From positions 1 to 7,611 of the forward strand of contig CABQCB010000077.1 in assembly GCA_902462475.1 (NCBI GenBank): a stretch of DNA of 7,611 bases, written 5' to 3'. The DNA is from an uncultured Oscillibacter sp. (GTDB lineage Bacteria > Bacillota_A > Clostridia > Oscillospirales > Oscillospiraceae). The position numbers and the translations under genes are program-made. The notes below the pieces were generated by a model. That model had not been told where the DNA came from, ran no database searches, and worked only from the letters and a program-made list of their open reading frames with translations. How positions within the stretch are numbered: position 1 is the first letter of the stretch; the number at the start of each line of letters is the position of its first letter. Shown one piece after another: positions 1 through 6,155 of the stretch.

Positions 1-56
1 GTGGTTTTGCCAACGCCGCCCTTCTGGTTGGCGATGGCGATGATTTGCGTGTTCAA
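1..56 (-). CDS. parA: ParA/Soj-family chromosome-partitioning ATPase, N-terminal fragment
   Basis: Only the first 18 codons and part of the next lie in the window; the gene runs off the left edge. The translation contains IIAIANQKGGVGKTT, the deviant Walker A motif (KGGVGKT) of ParA/Soj/MinD ATPases, and the flanking residues match Soj rather than MinD. Soj ATPases bind DNA as ATP dimers and act with ParB (Spo0J) in origin segregation and control of replication initiation. I chose the TTG at 56-54 as the start because AAGGAGAA at 70-63 sits at normal spacing before it. An in-frame ATG at 74-72 would add six residues but has no ribosome binding site and abuts the T-tract of a terminator hairpin. 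parB is expected just outside the window. The family call is firm; the start codon is inferred. Confidence 0.88.
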   Translation of the reverse strand, partial: MNTQIIAIANQKGGVGKT

Positions 57-74
57 CTTAGGTTCTCCTTCCAT

Positions 75-108
75 AAAAAATAGCCGCTCATCAAATAGAT
101 GAACAGCT
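75..108 (-). terminator. Terminator-like hairpin directly before parA
   Basis: Read on the minus strand, the arms at 108-98 and 92-82 pair over 11 positions (two G-U pairs) around a 5-base loop. Six T residues at 80-75 follow one base after the stem. It ends five bases before the parA ribosome binding site, so it would stop transcripts arriving from upstream. It may be a second-stage terminator or an attenuator. Confidence 0.62.
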
Positions 109-120
109 GTCTCAGTGCAT

Positions 121-154
121 AAAAAAGCTGCCTATTCTTCCAAAATAAGCAGCT
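121..154 (-). terminator. Rho-independent terminator upstream of parA
   Basis: On the minus strand AGCTGCTTATT (154-144) pairs with AATAGGCAGCT (136-126), an 11-bp stem with one G-U pair and a 7-base loop, followed at once by six T residues ending at 121. It has a T-tract only for the minus strand. No intact gene lies between it and the thrE-type unit, which has its own terminator, so it probably belonged to the truncated GTPase unit or acts in a parA leader. Confidence 0.78.
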
Positions 155-251
155 CGTCATATTTATCTTAGTTTTTACTCCCGAAAAGGTCTTTCATAAG
201 AAAAAAGGTCCTATTTTATAGGGTTTTGATAGGTTGTTACCGTCTGTCGGC

Positions 252-290
252 TCATACATGGGCCAGGATTCCTACGACCAGTTTCTTCAT
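252..290 (-). pseudogene. N-terminal remnant of a Tet(M)/EF-G-like GTPase (12 codons)
   Basis: A 12-codon reading frame on the minus strand, ATG at 290-288 and TGA at 254-252, encodes MKKLVVGILAHV. From memory, ribosomal-protection GTPases of the Tet(M)/Tet(W)-like family in Firmicutes begin M-K-K-L-V-I/V-G-I-L-A-H-V-D-A-G-K-T-T, continuing into the P-loop. Here the match ends exactly at HV and a stop follows. No frame of the next 150 bases continues DAGKTT. A GGGG stretch 6-9 bases before the ATG could be a ribosome binding site, and a promoter lies at 352-324. The simplest reading is a broken or duplicated gene 5' end left by recombination. A functional leader peptide is a less likely alternative. 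The resemblance is seen in the sequence; the history is inferred. Confidence 0.55.
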
Positions 291-323
291 GGTTTACCCC
301 ATTTCTCTTGGTAGTACGGCGTT

Positions 324-352
324 ATCATACCATATTCCGCCCCCCGGCACAA
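324..352 (-). promoter_or_regulatory. Candidate extended -10 promoter reading toward parA
   Basis: On the minus strand TTGTGC (352-347) is followed after 17 bases by TATGAT (329-324). TGG sits immediately before the -10 element, giving an extended -10 pattern. The -35 element is weak. Transcription would start near 317, pass through the 12-codon GTPase remnant and meet the two hairpins before parA. No better parA promoter was found closer to the gene. Confidence 0.45.
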
Positions 353-360
353 GCCGACGG

Positions 361-393
361 AAAACGGAGCGGCCTCCCGGGGAGACCGCTCCG
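361..393 (-). terminator. Terminator of the threonine/serine exporter pair
   Basis: On the minus strand CGGAGCGG (393-386) pairs with CCGCTCCG (372-365). Inner CTCC/GGGAG bases continue the stem, and TTTT (364-361) follows. It begins nine bases after the stop of the smaller exporter gene, the expected place for the end of that operon. Confidence 0.82.
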
Positions 394-401
394 CTTGTCA
401 T

Positions 402-851
402 TCAGCATCGTTTCTCATCCGGGCGGCGCCGCCGGGGCAGCATCCGCACGATGGAAGTCACCAGCGACGCGCCCACGGCAATGGCCGCGGCGGTGGCCGC
501 CGTCTGGAGTCCCACCCGGGAGAACATGGGATAGTCCCCGTTGATGAGATAGTCCATGGTGTAGTAAAGTCCGCCGCCGGGCACCAGGGGAATGATGCCG
601 ATGATGAGGAAGATGGTGGCCGGCGCCTTGAGCACCCGGGCCAGCACCTCCGCCAGGACCGACACCACGATGGTGGCGGTGAAAAAACGGGCCGTCTCGC
701 TGCCCAGCGGCTCCGTCAGCAGGTACACCCACCAGGAGATGGCGCCGATGGCGCTGCAAAGCACCATAAAGAGGGGCTTGCGCACCTGGAAGATAAAGCA
801 AAAGCTCATGCAGCCCAAAAAGGCGTACAGGCAGGGAAGAAAGCGTTCCAC
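402..851 (-). CDS. Threonine/serine exporter family, small subunit (YjjB/ThrE_2-like)
   Basis: A 149-residue hydrophobic protein with about five membrane segments (roughly residues 4-22, 27-46, 57-74, 77-92 and 114-136) and a basic tail R-R-R-R near the C-terminus. It carries the family's V-P-G-G-G-L-Y-Y motif at residues 90-97. Length and motif fit the ThrE_2/DUF3815 half of the ThrE family (YjjB in E. coli), which pairs with a larger YjjP-like half. Single-chain ThrE exports threonine and serine, and the E. coli YjjPB pair has been linked to succinate export, so the substrate here is open. The start is GTG at 851-849: a stop lies in frame three codons upstream and it begins one base after the stop of the partner gene, indicating translational coupling. 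The ribosome binding site is weak. A terminator follows. Confidence 0.85.
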   Translation of the reverse strand: MERFLPCLYAFLGCMSFCFIFQVRKPLFMVLCSAIGAISWWVYLLTEPLGSETARFFTATIVVSVLAEVLARVLKAPATIFLIIGIIPLVPGGGLYYTMDYLINGDYPMFSRVGLQTAATAAAIAVGASLVTSIVRMLPRRRRPDEKRC

Positions 852-852
852 C

Positions 853-1626
853 TCACATCACCCCCCAGAAAAAACGGGCCAGGCCCACGGGGATGGCAAT
901 GCCCACCGCCAGGGCCATGGCAATGATGAGCACCTCGGCGAATTTGGTCAGAGCCGTCAGGAAGTCTCCGGCGATCACGTCCCGCATGACGTTGGTGATG
1001 GCGATGCCGGGCACCAGCAGCATGATGGCGCCGATGACCATTTTGTCCATATGGATGGGCACGCCCAGATAGGTAAGGGCCAGAGGCAGCAGCACCATGG
1101 CCATGCTGGAGCAGACGTAGGTGAAGAAAATATTCGTGTCGAACCGGCTGAGGTATCCCACCGCCGCCTTCACCGCCGTGCCGCAGAAAAAGGCCAGGCA
1201 GGCGTCCAGGGCCGTACCGCCCCAAAAGAGCGTGAAGAAGACGGCCACGAATCCGTGGGCCAGATAGCTCACATACTGGGGATAGCTGGGGGCGGAGGAG
1301 ATCGCATCCAGCAGGGAAAATGCCGCCTCCGGCTCAGGCTGGTCCCGGCACACCCGGCGGCAGAGGCTGTTGAGCCGCTCCAGCTTGTCCAGATTGATGA
1401 AAGAGGAGCGGATGCGGATGGACTTGGTATAGTTGTGTCCCTCGTCCAGGATATTCAAAATGACGCAGGAGGGGATGGCGAACACCTCTGTGTTCCGGTA
1501 GCCGTAGGCCGTGAGCAGACGGTTGATGGAATCCTCCACCCGGTAGATCTCAGCGCCGTTTTGGATCAGCTGCCGGCCCATTTCACAGCAAAAATTCAAA
1601 ACCTGTTCCGTTTTCTCTGTTTTCAT
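853..1626 (-). CDS. Threonine/serine exporter family, large subunit (YjjP/DUF1212-like)
   Basis: A 257-residue inner-membrane protein. A soluble N-terminal region of about 115 residues holds the family hallmark N-G-A-E-I-Y-R-V-E-D (23-32). It is followed by about five membrane segments starting near residue 119. The conserved segment L-V-P-G-I-A-I-T-N (204-212) with D216 and G220-D221 is typical of the ThrE core. It is the larger half of a split ThrE-type exporter and is expected to work as a complex with the 149-residue product encoded immediately downstream. The ATG at 1626 is preceded only by GAGAG, a weak ribosome binding site, yet the promoter 50 bases upstream is perfect consensus. Efflux of threonine, serine or related small acids is inferred from the family; the sequence does not fix the substrate. 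Confidence 0.87.
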   Translation of the reverse strand: MKTEKTEQVLNFCCEMGRQLIQNGAEIYRVEDSINRLLTAYGYRNTEVFAIPSCVILNILDEGHNYTKSIRIRSSFINLDKLERLNSLCRRVCRDQPEPEAAFSLLDAISSAPSYPQYVSYLAHGFVAVFFTLFWGGTALDACLAFFCGTAVKAAVGYLSRFDTNIFFTYVCSSMAMVLLPLALTYLGVPIHMDKMVIGAIMLLVPGIAITNVMRDVIAGDFLTALTKFAEVLIIAMALAVGIAIPVGLARFFWGVM

Positions 1627-1676
1627 GTGCTCTCTCGCTTCATCGAAACTTGCGCGGCTCGGCCGCTTCGGATTTC

Positions 1677-1706
1677 ATTATAGGAGCGGCCGGTCGGGAA
1701 TGTCAA
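1677..1706 (-). promoter_or_regulatory. Perfect-consensus sigma-A promoter for the exporter pair
   Basis: On the minus strand TTGACA (1706-1701) and TATAAT (1682-1677) are separated by 18 bases. Both hexamers match consensus at all six positions. The start of transcription would fall near 1670, giving a leader of about 44 bases that contains a small GCGGC/GCCGC hairpin (1666-1654). Confidence 0.85.
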
Positions 1707-1732
1707 CGCCTGGATTGGTTTTTGCGGTTTTG

Positions 1733-1770
1733 AAAAAAATATTCCGGCGCCCGCAGGCACCGGAATATTT
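1733..1770 (-). terminator. Rho-independent terminator after megL
   Basis: AAATATTCCGG (1770-1760 on the minus strand) pairs perfectly with CCGGAATATTT (1747-1737). A short inner GCC/GGC pairing extends the stem, and a run of seven T residues overlaps the end of the stem to 1733. It begins 11 bases after the megL stop and separates this operon from the exporter promoter. Confidence 0.93.
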
Positions 1771-1781
1771 CTCCAGCTAAA

Positions 1782-2978
1782 TTACAGCAGCGTATCCAGC
1801 ACCGCCTTGAAGTCGGCGATGATATCCTCGGGATCCTCCAGGCCCACGCTGATGCGGACCAGGCCCTCGGAGATGTTGGCCTCCTTCAGCTCCTCGGGGG
1901 TATAGGTGGAGTGGGTCATGGACGCCGCGTGCTCCACCAGAGTCTCCGCACCGCCCAGGGACACGGCGATGGTGCAAAGCTGCAGCTTGTTCAGCGCGGC
2001 AGCGGTGGCCTCCCGGCCGGCCTTGAGCTCCATGGAGATCATGCCGCCGGGCAGCTTCATCTGCCGCTTGGCGATCTCATAGCCCTCAAAGCTCTTCAGG
2101 CCGGGGTAATAGACCTTGGCCACGGCGGGGTGGCTCTCCAGGAATTCCGCCACCTTCTGGGCATTGGCGCAGTGGCGCTCCATGCGGATATCCAGGGTCT
2201 TCATGCCCCGGGCCATCAGGAAGGCGTTGAAGGGACTCATGACCGCGCCGGTCATGTCCTTGAGTCCGAACATACGGCACTGGGTGATGAAGTCGGCCTT
2301 GCCTACCACCATGCCCGCGATCACGTCGCTGTGGCCGTTCAAATACTTGGTGGCACTGTGGACCACCACGTCGGCGCCCAGCTCCAGAGGACGCTGCAGG
2401 TACGGCGTGCAGAAGGTGTTGTCCACCATGACCTGGATGGCGGGATTATAGGCGTGGGCCGCCGCGGCCACAGCCGCAATATCCACGATCTTCAGCGTGG
2501 GATTGCAGGGGGTCTCCAGATAGACCACCTTGGTCTTTTCCGTCAGGGCGGCCTTCATGGCGTCCAGATCGGTCATGTCCACCAGACGGACCTTCACGCC
2601 GAATTTGGTGATGCCGTGGCTCAAAAGGGCAAACGTGCAGCCGTACAGGGTCTCGTCGGCCACGATCTCGTCACCGGCTTCCACGCTGGACCAGAGGGCG
2701 GTGGTAATGGCGCCCATGCCGGAAGCGGTGGCCAGAGCGGCCTCGCCGCCCTCCAGCTGGGCAACCTTTTCCTCCAGAGTGGCCACAGTGGGGTTGCCGA
2801 GGCGGGAGTAGATGTAACCGTCCTCCTGACCGGCAAAGCGGGCGCCGCCCTGCTCCACAGTGTCAAACTCAAAGGTGGAGGTCTGATAGATGGGGTCGCA
2901 CAGTGCGCCCGCGGCGTTTTTCACCTTGCCCGCGTGGATCTGGCGGGTGGCAAAGCCAAGTTTCTTTTCCGTGTTCAT
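1782..2978 (-). CDS. megL: Methionine gamma-lyase (PLP, Cys/Met metabolism family)
   Basis: A 398-residue cytosolic PLP enzyme predicted to cleave L-methionine to methanethiol, 2-oxobutyrate and ammonia. Length equals that of the Pseudomonas putida enzyme and recalled key residues align almost without offset: Y57 and R59 (phosphate binding from the neighbouring subunit), Y112, C114 (the cysteine of TLYGCTF that marks methionine gamma-lyases, Cys116 in P. putida), D186 (PLP ring), K211 in S-A-T-K (Schiff base), K240-D241, and R375 for the substrate carboxylate. The cysteine favours gamma-lyase over cystathionine gamma-synthase or O-acetylhomoserine sulfhydrylase, though activity in the reverse, thiol-capturing direction cannot be excluded. 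The ATG at 2978 has GAAGGAA before it. It lies 89 bases after the aldolase gene with no convincing terminator or promoter between, so co-transcription is likely. Confidence 0.9.
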   Translation of the reverse strand: MNTEKKLGFATRQIHAGKVKNAAGALCDPIYQTSTFEFDTVEQGGARFAGQEDGYIYSRLGNPTVATLEEKVAQLEGGEAALATASGMGAITTALWSSVEAGDEIVADETLYGCTFALLSHGITKFGVKVRLVDMTDLDAMKAALTEKTKVVYLETPCNPTLKIVDIAAVAAAAHAYNPAIQVMVDNTFCTPYLQRPLELGADVVVHSATKYLNGHSDVIAGMVVGKADFITQCRMFGLKDMTGAVMSPFNAFLMARGMKTLDIRMERHCANAQKVAEFLESHPAVAKVYYPGLKSFEGYEIAKRQMKLPGGMISMELKAGREATAAALNKLQLCTIAVSLGGAETLVEHAASMTHSTYTPEELKEANISEGLVRISVGLEDPEDIIADFKAVLDTLL

Positions 2979-3067
2979 CGTAGGGTTCCTTCTTTCCTGG
3001 GAATGCTTTTGGTTTTATCAATCCCGCATGTCTGCGGCGATCTTCTCAATTTTCCGGTGCAGCCGGA

Positions 3068-3733
3068 TCAATAGCCGGACTTCTTGGCGCCGGGCTGCCC
3101 GTAGGACTTGAACTTCTCCATGACCTCGGCCATCTGCTCGTCGGTGAGGACGTTGGGCTGACCGATGCACATGGCCCGGTACTGCAGCTCCGCGATGTAC
3201 TCCATGTTGCGGGCCAGGCCGTAGGCGCTCTTGATGTCCTTGCCGCACACCACCAGGCCGTGGTTGCCCAGCAGCACGGCGTTGCTCTCGCCGCACACCT
3301 GCATGGCGGCCTCCGCCAGCTCCTCTGTACCAAAGGTGCAGTAGGGCGCGCAGGGCACGGTGGCCGTGCCCGCGTCGCCGATCACATAGTGGACGGCACG
3401 GATGGGCTGGCCCAGCACGGCGAAGGTGGTGCAGAACATGGAATGGGTGTGCACCACGGCGCGGGCGTGGGGCTTATGCTGATAAAACGTGGTGTGCAGG
3501 GCCCATTCGCTGGAGGGCTTTCTGGTGCCGTCGACGATATTGGCCGCCAGGTCGGTGATGACCACGTCCTCCGGCTTGGTGGAGAAGTAGTCCATACCGG
3601 AGGGGCTGATGGCCATGAGCCCCTTTTCCGCGTTGTAGACACTGATATTGCCGCTGGTGCCGGTGCTCAGCCGGTCCGCGCTCATTCTCTTGCCGTATTC
3701 AACGACCAGTTCTCTTTCTTCCTGCATCAACAT
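3068..3733 (-). CDS. Class II (zinc) aldolase, FucA-like; likely 5-(methylthio)ribulose/5-deoxyribulose-1-phosphate aldolase
   Basis: A 221-residue class II aldolase/adducin-family protein that aligns by eye along most of its length with E. coli L-fuculose-1-phosphate aldolase. Phosphate-binding motifs are T-S-G-N-I-S (26-31) and S-P-S-G (43-46). The catalytic glutamate is E76 (P-S-S-E-W). Zinc ligands are H95 and H97 (V-V-H-T-H-S) and H158 (G-N-H-G-L). Y116 matches Tyr113, and the K-F-K-S-Y-G tail (207-212) is also shared. MtnB dehydratases belong to the same superfamily, but the P-C-A-P-Y-x-T-F-G segment and the tail are FucA-like. Next to mtnK and an mtnA homologue it fits the DHAP-shunt aldolase (called Ald2 or DrdA in the literature), giving DHAP plus acetaldehyde or methylthioacetaldehyde. 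AGGAGG nine bases before the ATG fixes the start. Fuculose phosphate as true substrate remains possible. Confidence 0.86.
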   Translation of the reverse strand: MLMQEERELVVEYGKRMSADRLSTGTSGNISVYNAEKGLMAISPSGMDYFSTKPEDVVITDLAANIVDGTRKPSSEWALHTTFYQHKPHARAVVHTHSMFCTTFAVLGQPIRAVHYVIGDAGTATVPCAPYCTFGTEELAEAAMQVCGESNAVLLGNHGLVVCGKDIKSAYGLARNMEYIAELQYRAMCIGQPNVLTDEQMAEVMEKFKSYGQPGAKKSGY

Positions 3734-3803
3734 ATGGGGATTCCTCCTGATAATCTGATTGTCACGGGGACGGGAATGGCCTCTCTGGCATCGGCTCGGG
3801 CGC

Positions 3804-4856
3804 TCAGTAGAACACCTTCACATCGGAATCAAAATAGTGATCCAGCATATAGGGCACGTACACGCCCTTGTCGGTGACCACGCCGGAGATCAGGTGAGGC
3901 GGCACCACGTCGAAGGAGGGATAGATGGCTTTGACGCCCTCCACGGTGTTGGGGATATCCCGGTAGCTGAGCACCTGGCTGGGGTCCCGCATCTCGATGA
4001 CGATGTCGTCCTTGGTGTGCTTGTCCTTGTCGGGCACGCCGGTGACATAGTAGGGGATGCCGAAGTACTTGGCCAGAATGGCGATCTGGAACGTGCCGAT
4101 CTTGTTGGCGATATGGCCGTCCCGGGCGATGGAGTCGGCGGCGGAGGTGAACACGTCGATGTGCTCGCGCTCCATGGAATAGGCCACCATGTTGTCGGTG
4201 ATGACGGTGGTGTCAAAGCCCATCTGGGCAAAGCAGCTGGAGGTCAGCCGGGCCCCCTGGAGGTAGGGCCGGGTCTCGGCACAGAACACCTTGAAGTCCT
4301 TGTTCTGCTTGCGGGCCGCCCGCATGACGGTGCCGATGATGGTCTCGCCGAAGCACTGGGTCAAAATGGTGCCGCCCTGGGGGATCAGGGACGCCAGCTG
4401 GTCGCCCACGATCTGCATGGTGCTGTAACGGCGGTTGAGGGACTCCACAGTGCTCTCCACGATGGCCTCGATGGGGTCCTTGCCCTCCGCCAGAGCCTTG
4501 GCGGCCAGGTCGGCGCAGCGATAGGTGATCTGGCCGTAGCGGTTGGCGGTGGTGGGGCGGGCGTGGGCCAGGTCATAGGCCGCCTGCTGCAAGAAGGCGT
4601 TCTGCTCGCTCTCGCTCTTGCCGCGCACCTGCCAGGCAGCCAGGGCCATGCCCATGCCCACGGCGGTGTAAGGGCCGGCGCTCTGGGTCACCATGTCGGC
4701 GATAGCCTTGACCACCTCCTGATAGGTAAAGCAGTCCACGAAGCGGATCTCCGTGGGATACACACGACGGTCCAGAATGCGGACCTTGCCGTTATCGTAC
4801 CATGCCACATTTTCATATTGCAGCAAAAAGGGCATGTCGTTGTCCATACGTACCAT
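3804..4856 (-). CDS. mtnA: MtnA-family sugar-1-phosphate isomerase (methylthioribose-1-P / 5-deoxyribose-1-P), divergent
   Basis: A 350-residue member of the MtnA/eIF2B-alpha fold family, predicted to open the ring of 5-methylthioribose-1-phosphate (or 5-deoxyribose-1-phosphate) to the ketose 1-phosphate. Seen are C168 in L-T-Q-C-F-G-E, D241 in A-D-S-I-A-R-D-G, N-K-I-G-T (251-255), and R-P-Y-L-Q-G-A-R-L-T (196-205). These correspond to the catalytic Cys160 and Asp240 regions of the Bacillus enzyme. Two hallmarks differ: the usual R-G-A-P-A-I-G is G-P-Y-T-A-V-G here (61-67), and T-H-C-N-A-G is T-Q-C-F-G-E. This suggests a paralogue specialised for the shunt. AAAGGAGG lies nine bases before the chosen ATG, in the 20-base gap after mtnK. 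The aldolase gene follows after 70 bases. The family is secure; the exact substrate is inferred from neighbours. Confidence 0.85.
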   Translation of the reverse strand: MVRMDNDMPFLLQYENVAWYDNGKVRILDRRVYPTEIRFVDCFTYQEVVKAIADMVTQSAGPYTAVGMGMALAAWQVRGKSESEQNAFLQQAAYDLAHARPTTANRYGQITYRCADLAAKALAEGKDPIEAIVESTVESLNRRYSTMQIVGDQLASLIPQGGTILTQCFGETIIGTVMRAARKQNKDFKVFCAETRPYLQGARLTSSCFAQMGFDTTVITDNMVAYSMEREHIDVFTSAADSIARDGHIANKIGTFQIAILAKYFGIPYYVTGVPDKDKHTKDDIVIEMRDPSQVLSYRDIPNTVEGVKAIYPSFDVVPPHLISGVVTDKGVYVPYMLDHYFDSDVKVFY

Positions 4857-4876
4857 ATTTCATATCCTCCTTTATT

Positions 4877-6079
4877 TTACGCCAGGATCATATCAAAGGC
4901 CCGCACCACCGTCTGACCGGTGAGGCCCTGTTCACGGTGCTTGATGAGGAAGATGCCCATTTTGATGAGGGCACGCTCCATGGGGATGCGCTGAGCAGGA
5001 TCGGTGACGGAGGTGACCTCCATCACCTTGGAATCGCCCACCACCCGGCGGATGATCTCCGTGCCGGCGTAGCCGTAGGAATCGGCCATGACGCCGTCCA
5101 GATACGCCTTTTGGAAGCCCGCCGCCCGGTAGAGGGGGAAGGTGACGATCTCGTCATACTTTTGCGCCAGCTTTTCCGCCGTCCGGTCACAAAGATCGGC
5201 AATGAGGCCGCGCACAGCCTCCGTCTGCTCTGCCCCGGCGCCGGTGAATGCCTTGTTGGCCCAGGAGAAAAACAGGTTGCCGATGACGTTGCCGATATCA
5301 TAGCCCATGGGCCCGTAAAAGGCAAATTCCGGATCAATGATCTTCACACCCGCTTCGTTTGCAAAGATGGAGCCGGAGTGCAGGTCTCCATGGAGGAGGG
5401 CCTGGGCGTTGTTCATGAAGTTGTTGCGCAGCATGCCCACCTGGGCATGGAGGTCCGCGTCCTCATAGAGGAACGTGCGCACAAAGTCCTCATTGCCGGC
5501 GGTGAGGATGTTGCGGCCCTTGTAGTCGTAGTAGGGCTCCGTGAGCACCAGATCCTCCGTGATGTCGCACAGCTCCGGGTTGGTGAAAAATTTCACTCGC
5601 TCTTTCTTCTCCCGCCGGTCCATCACAAGGTCCGTGGTGGGCAGCAGGGACTGGGCCAGAAATGCGGACAGGTTCTCCGCCAGATGGCCGTACACCCGCC
5701 CGGCAGCCAGCTCCTTGCGCAGGTTCTTGTACGCGGAGATATCCTCCATGGACAGGGCCGCCATGGTCTCATCGTAATAATAGACCTCCGGGATGAAGCC
5801 GGGCGCCAGGGATGCCTCCAGCTTCAGCGTCTCGGCCTCGATCTTGTTGCGGTAGATGTCCAGCGGGCGGCCAGAGGAGCGCAGAAGCTTGTCCGCCTGC
5901 TTGACGATCACCGAGCGCCCGTCTTTGCGCGAGCGCACCTGAAAGACATAGTTGATGTTCCCGTCGCCGATCTCCCGGCACTCGGTCTCCTCCTCCGGGG
6001 CAAAGCGGTGCAGCACCTCCACGGCATAGCGCTGCACGTCCTCCGGCTTCATCAGAAAAAAGGCATGAAATTCAGACAT
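4877..6079 (-). CDS. mtnK: 5-methylthioribose kinase (5-deoxyribose kinase activity possible)
   Basis: A 400-residue kinase of the choline-kinase/aminoglycoside-phosphotransferase fold, the usual MtnK length. It phosphorylates the C1 hydroxyl of methylthioribose (and, in DHAP-shunt organisms, 5-deoxyribose) with ATP. Motifs in order: glycine-rich loop G-D-G-N-I-N-Y-V-F (38-46), V-K-Q with K60 for ATP, catalytic H-G-D-L-H-S-G-S (230-237, D232), metal-binding D-P-E-F (249-252), and the R344-R345 pair that holds the sugar in the Bacillus structure. The start is ATG at 6079, with GAGGAG eight bases upstream. The frame stays open upstream as far as a TTG at 6181, but that start has no ribosome binding site and the added residues look non-coding. 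It is the first gene of the run that includes mtnA, the aldolase and probably megL. Confidence 0.93.
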   Translation of the reverse strand: MSEFHAFFLMKPEDVQRYAVEVLHRFAPEEETECREIGDGNINYVFQVRSRKDGRSVIVKQADKLLRSSGRPLDIYRNKIEAETLKLEASLAPGFIPEVYYYDETMAALSMEDISAYKNLRKELAAGRVYGHLAENLSAFLAQSLLPTTDLVMDRREKKERVKFFTNPELCDITEDLVLTEPYYDYKGRNILTAGNEDFVRTFLYEDADLHAQVGMLRNNFMNNAQALLHGDLHSGSIFANEAGVKIIDPEFAFYGPMGYDIGNVIGNLFFSWANKAFTGAGAEQTEAVRGLIADLCDRTAEKLAQKYDEIVTFPLYRAAGFQKAYLDGVMADSYGYAGTEIIRRVVGDSKVMEVTSVTDPAQRIPMERALIKMGIFLIKHREQGLTGQTVVRAFDMILA

Positions 6080-6118
6080 AGATATCTCCTCACTGCCCAT
6101 CCTCCCATTCATTCCTGA

Positions 6119-6155
6119 GGGCGGAGAAAGGTGCCTCCTCGGTCCTCTCTCCCCC
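6119..6155 (-). other. Long hairpin in the mtnK leader RNA
   Basis: In minus-strand RNA GGAGAGAGG (6152-6144) pairs with CCUUUCUCC (6131-6123), nine pairs with one G-U. GGG/CCC extends the stem after a single-base bulge. The 12-base loop contains GAGGAGG, a second Shine-Dalgarno-like sequence. The hairpin lies about 40 bases before the mtnK start within a leader of about 108 bases. The SAM-I riboswitch core (GAUGAAACCCGGCAACC) is absent, so I assign no class. Confidence 0.45.

Noticed and set aside
166..195. Nine-codon frame MKDLFGSKN upstream of the parA terminators
   Set aside because: No ribosome binding site and no recognisable similarity; chance is likely.
201..222. Third terminator (CCTAT/ATAGG then six T) before parA
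   Set aside because: Only a 5-bp AT-rich stem, with three bases between stem and T-run; too weak to list as a feature.
592..1683. Long plus-strand open frame opposite the exporter genes
   Set aside because: Low-complexity His/Gly/Arg-rich translation typical of the antisense of GC-rich coding DNA; the minus-strand exporter genes explain the region.
3007..3067. Terminator or promoter between the aldolase gene and megL
   Set aside because: Only 4-5 bp stems without T-tracts, and the best -35/-10 pair is 23 bp apart.
1911..3074. Long plus-strand open frame opposite megL
   Set aside because: Antisense shadow with no domain, while the minus strand has a full set of methionine gamma-lyase active-site residues.
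3068..3733. Annotation of the aldolase as MtnB dehydratase
   Set aside because: Same superfamily and context, but the middle and C-terminal segments align with FucA rather than MtnB.
3759..4916. Long plus-strand open frame opposite mtnA
   Set aside because: Gly/His/Val-rich antisense shadow; mtnA has ribosome binding site and catalytic motifs on the minus strand.
4802..6118. Long plus-strand open frame opposite mtnK
   Set aside because: Antisense shadow; the kinase motifs lie on the minus strand.
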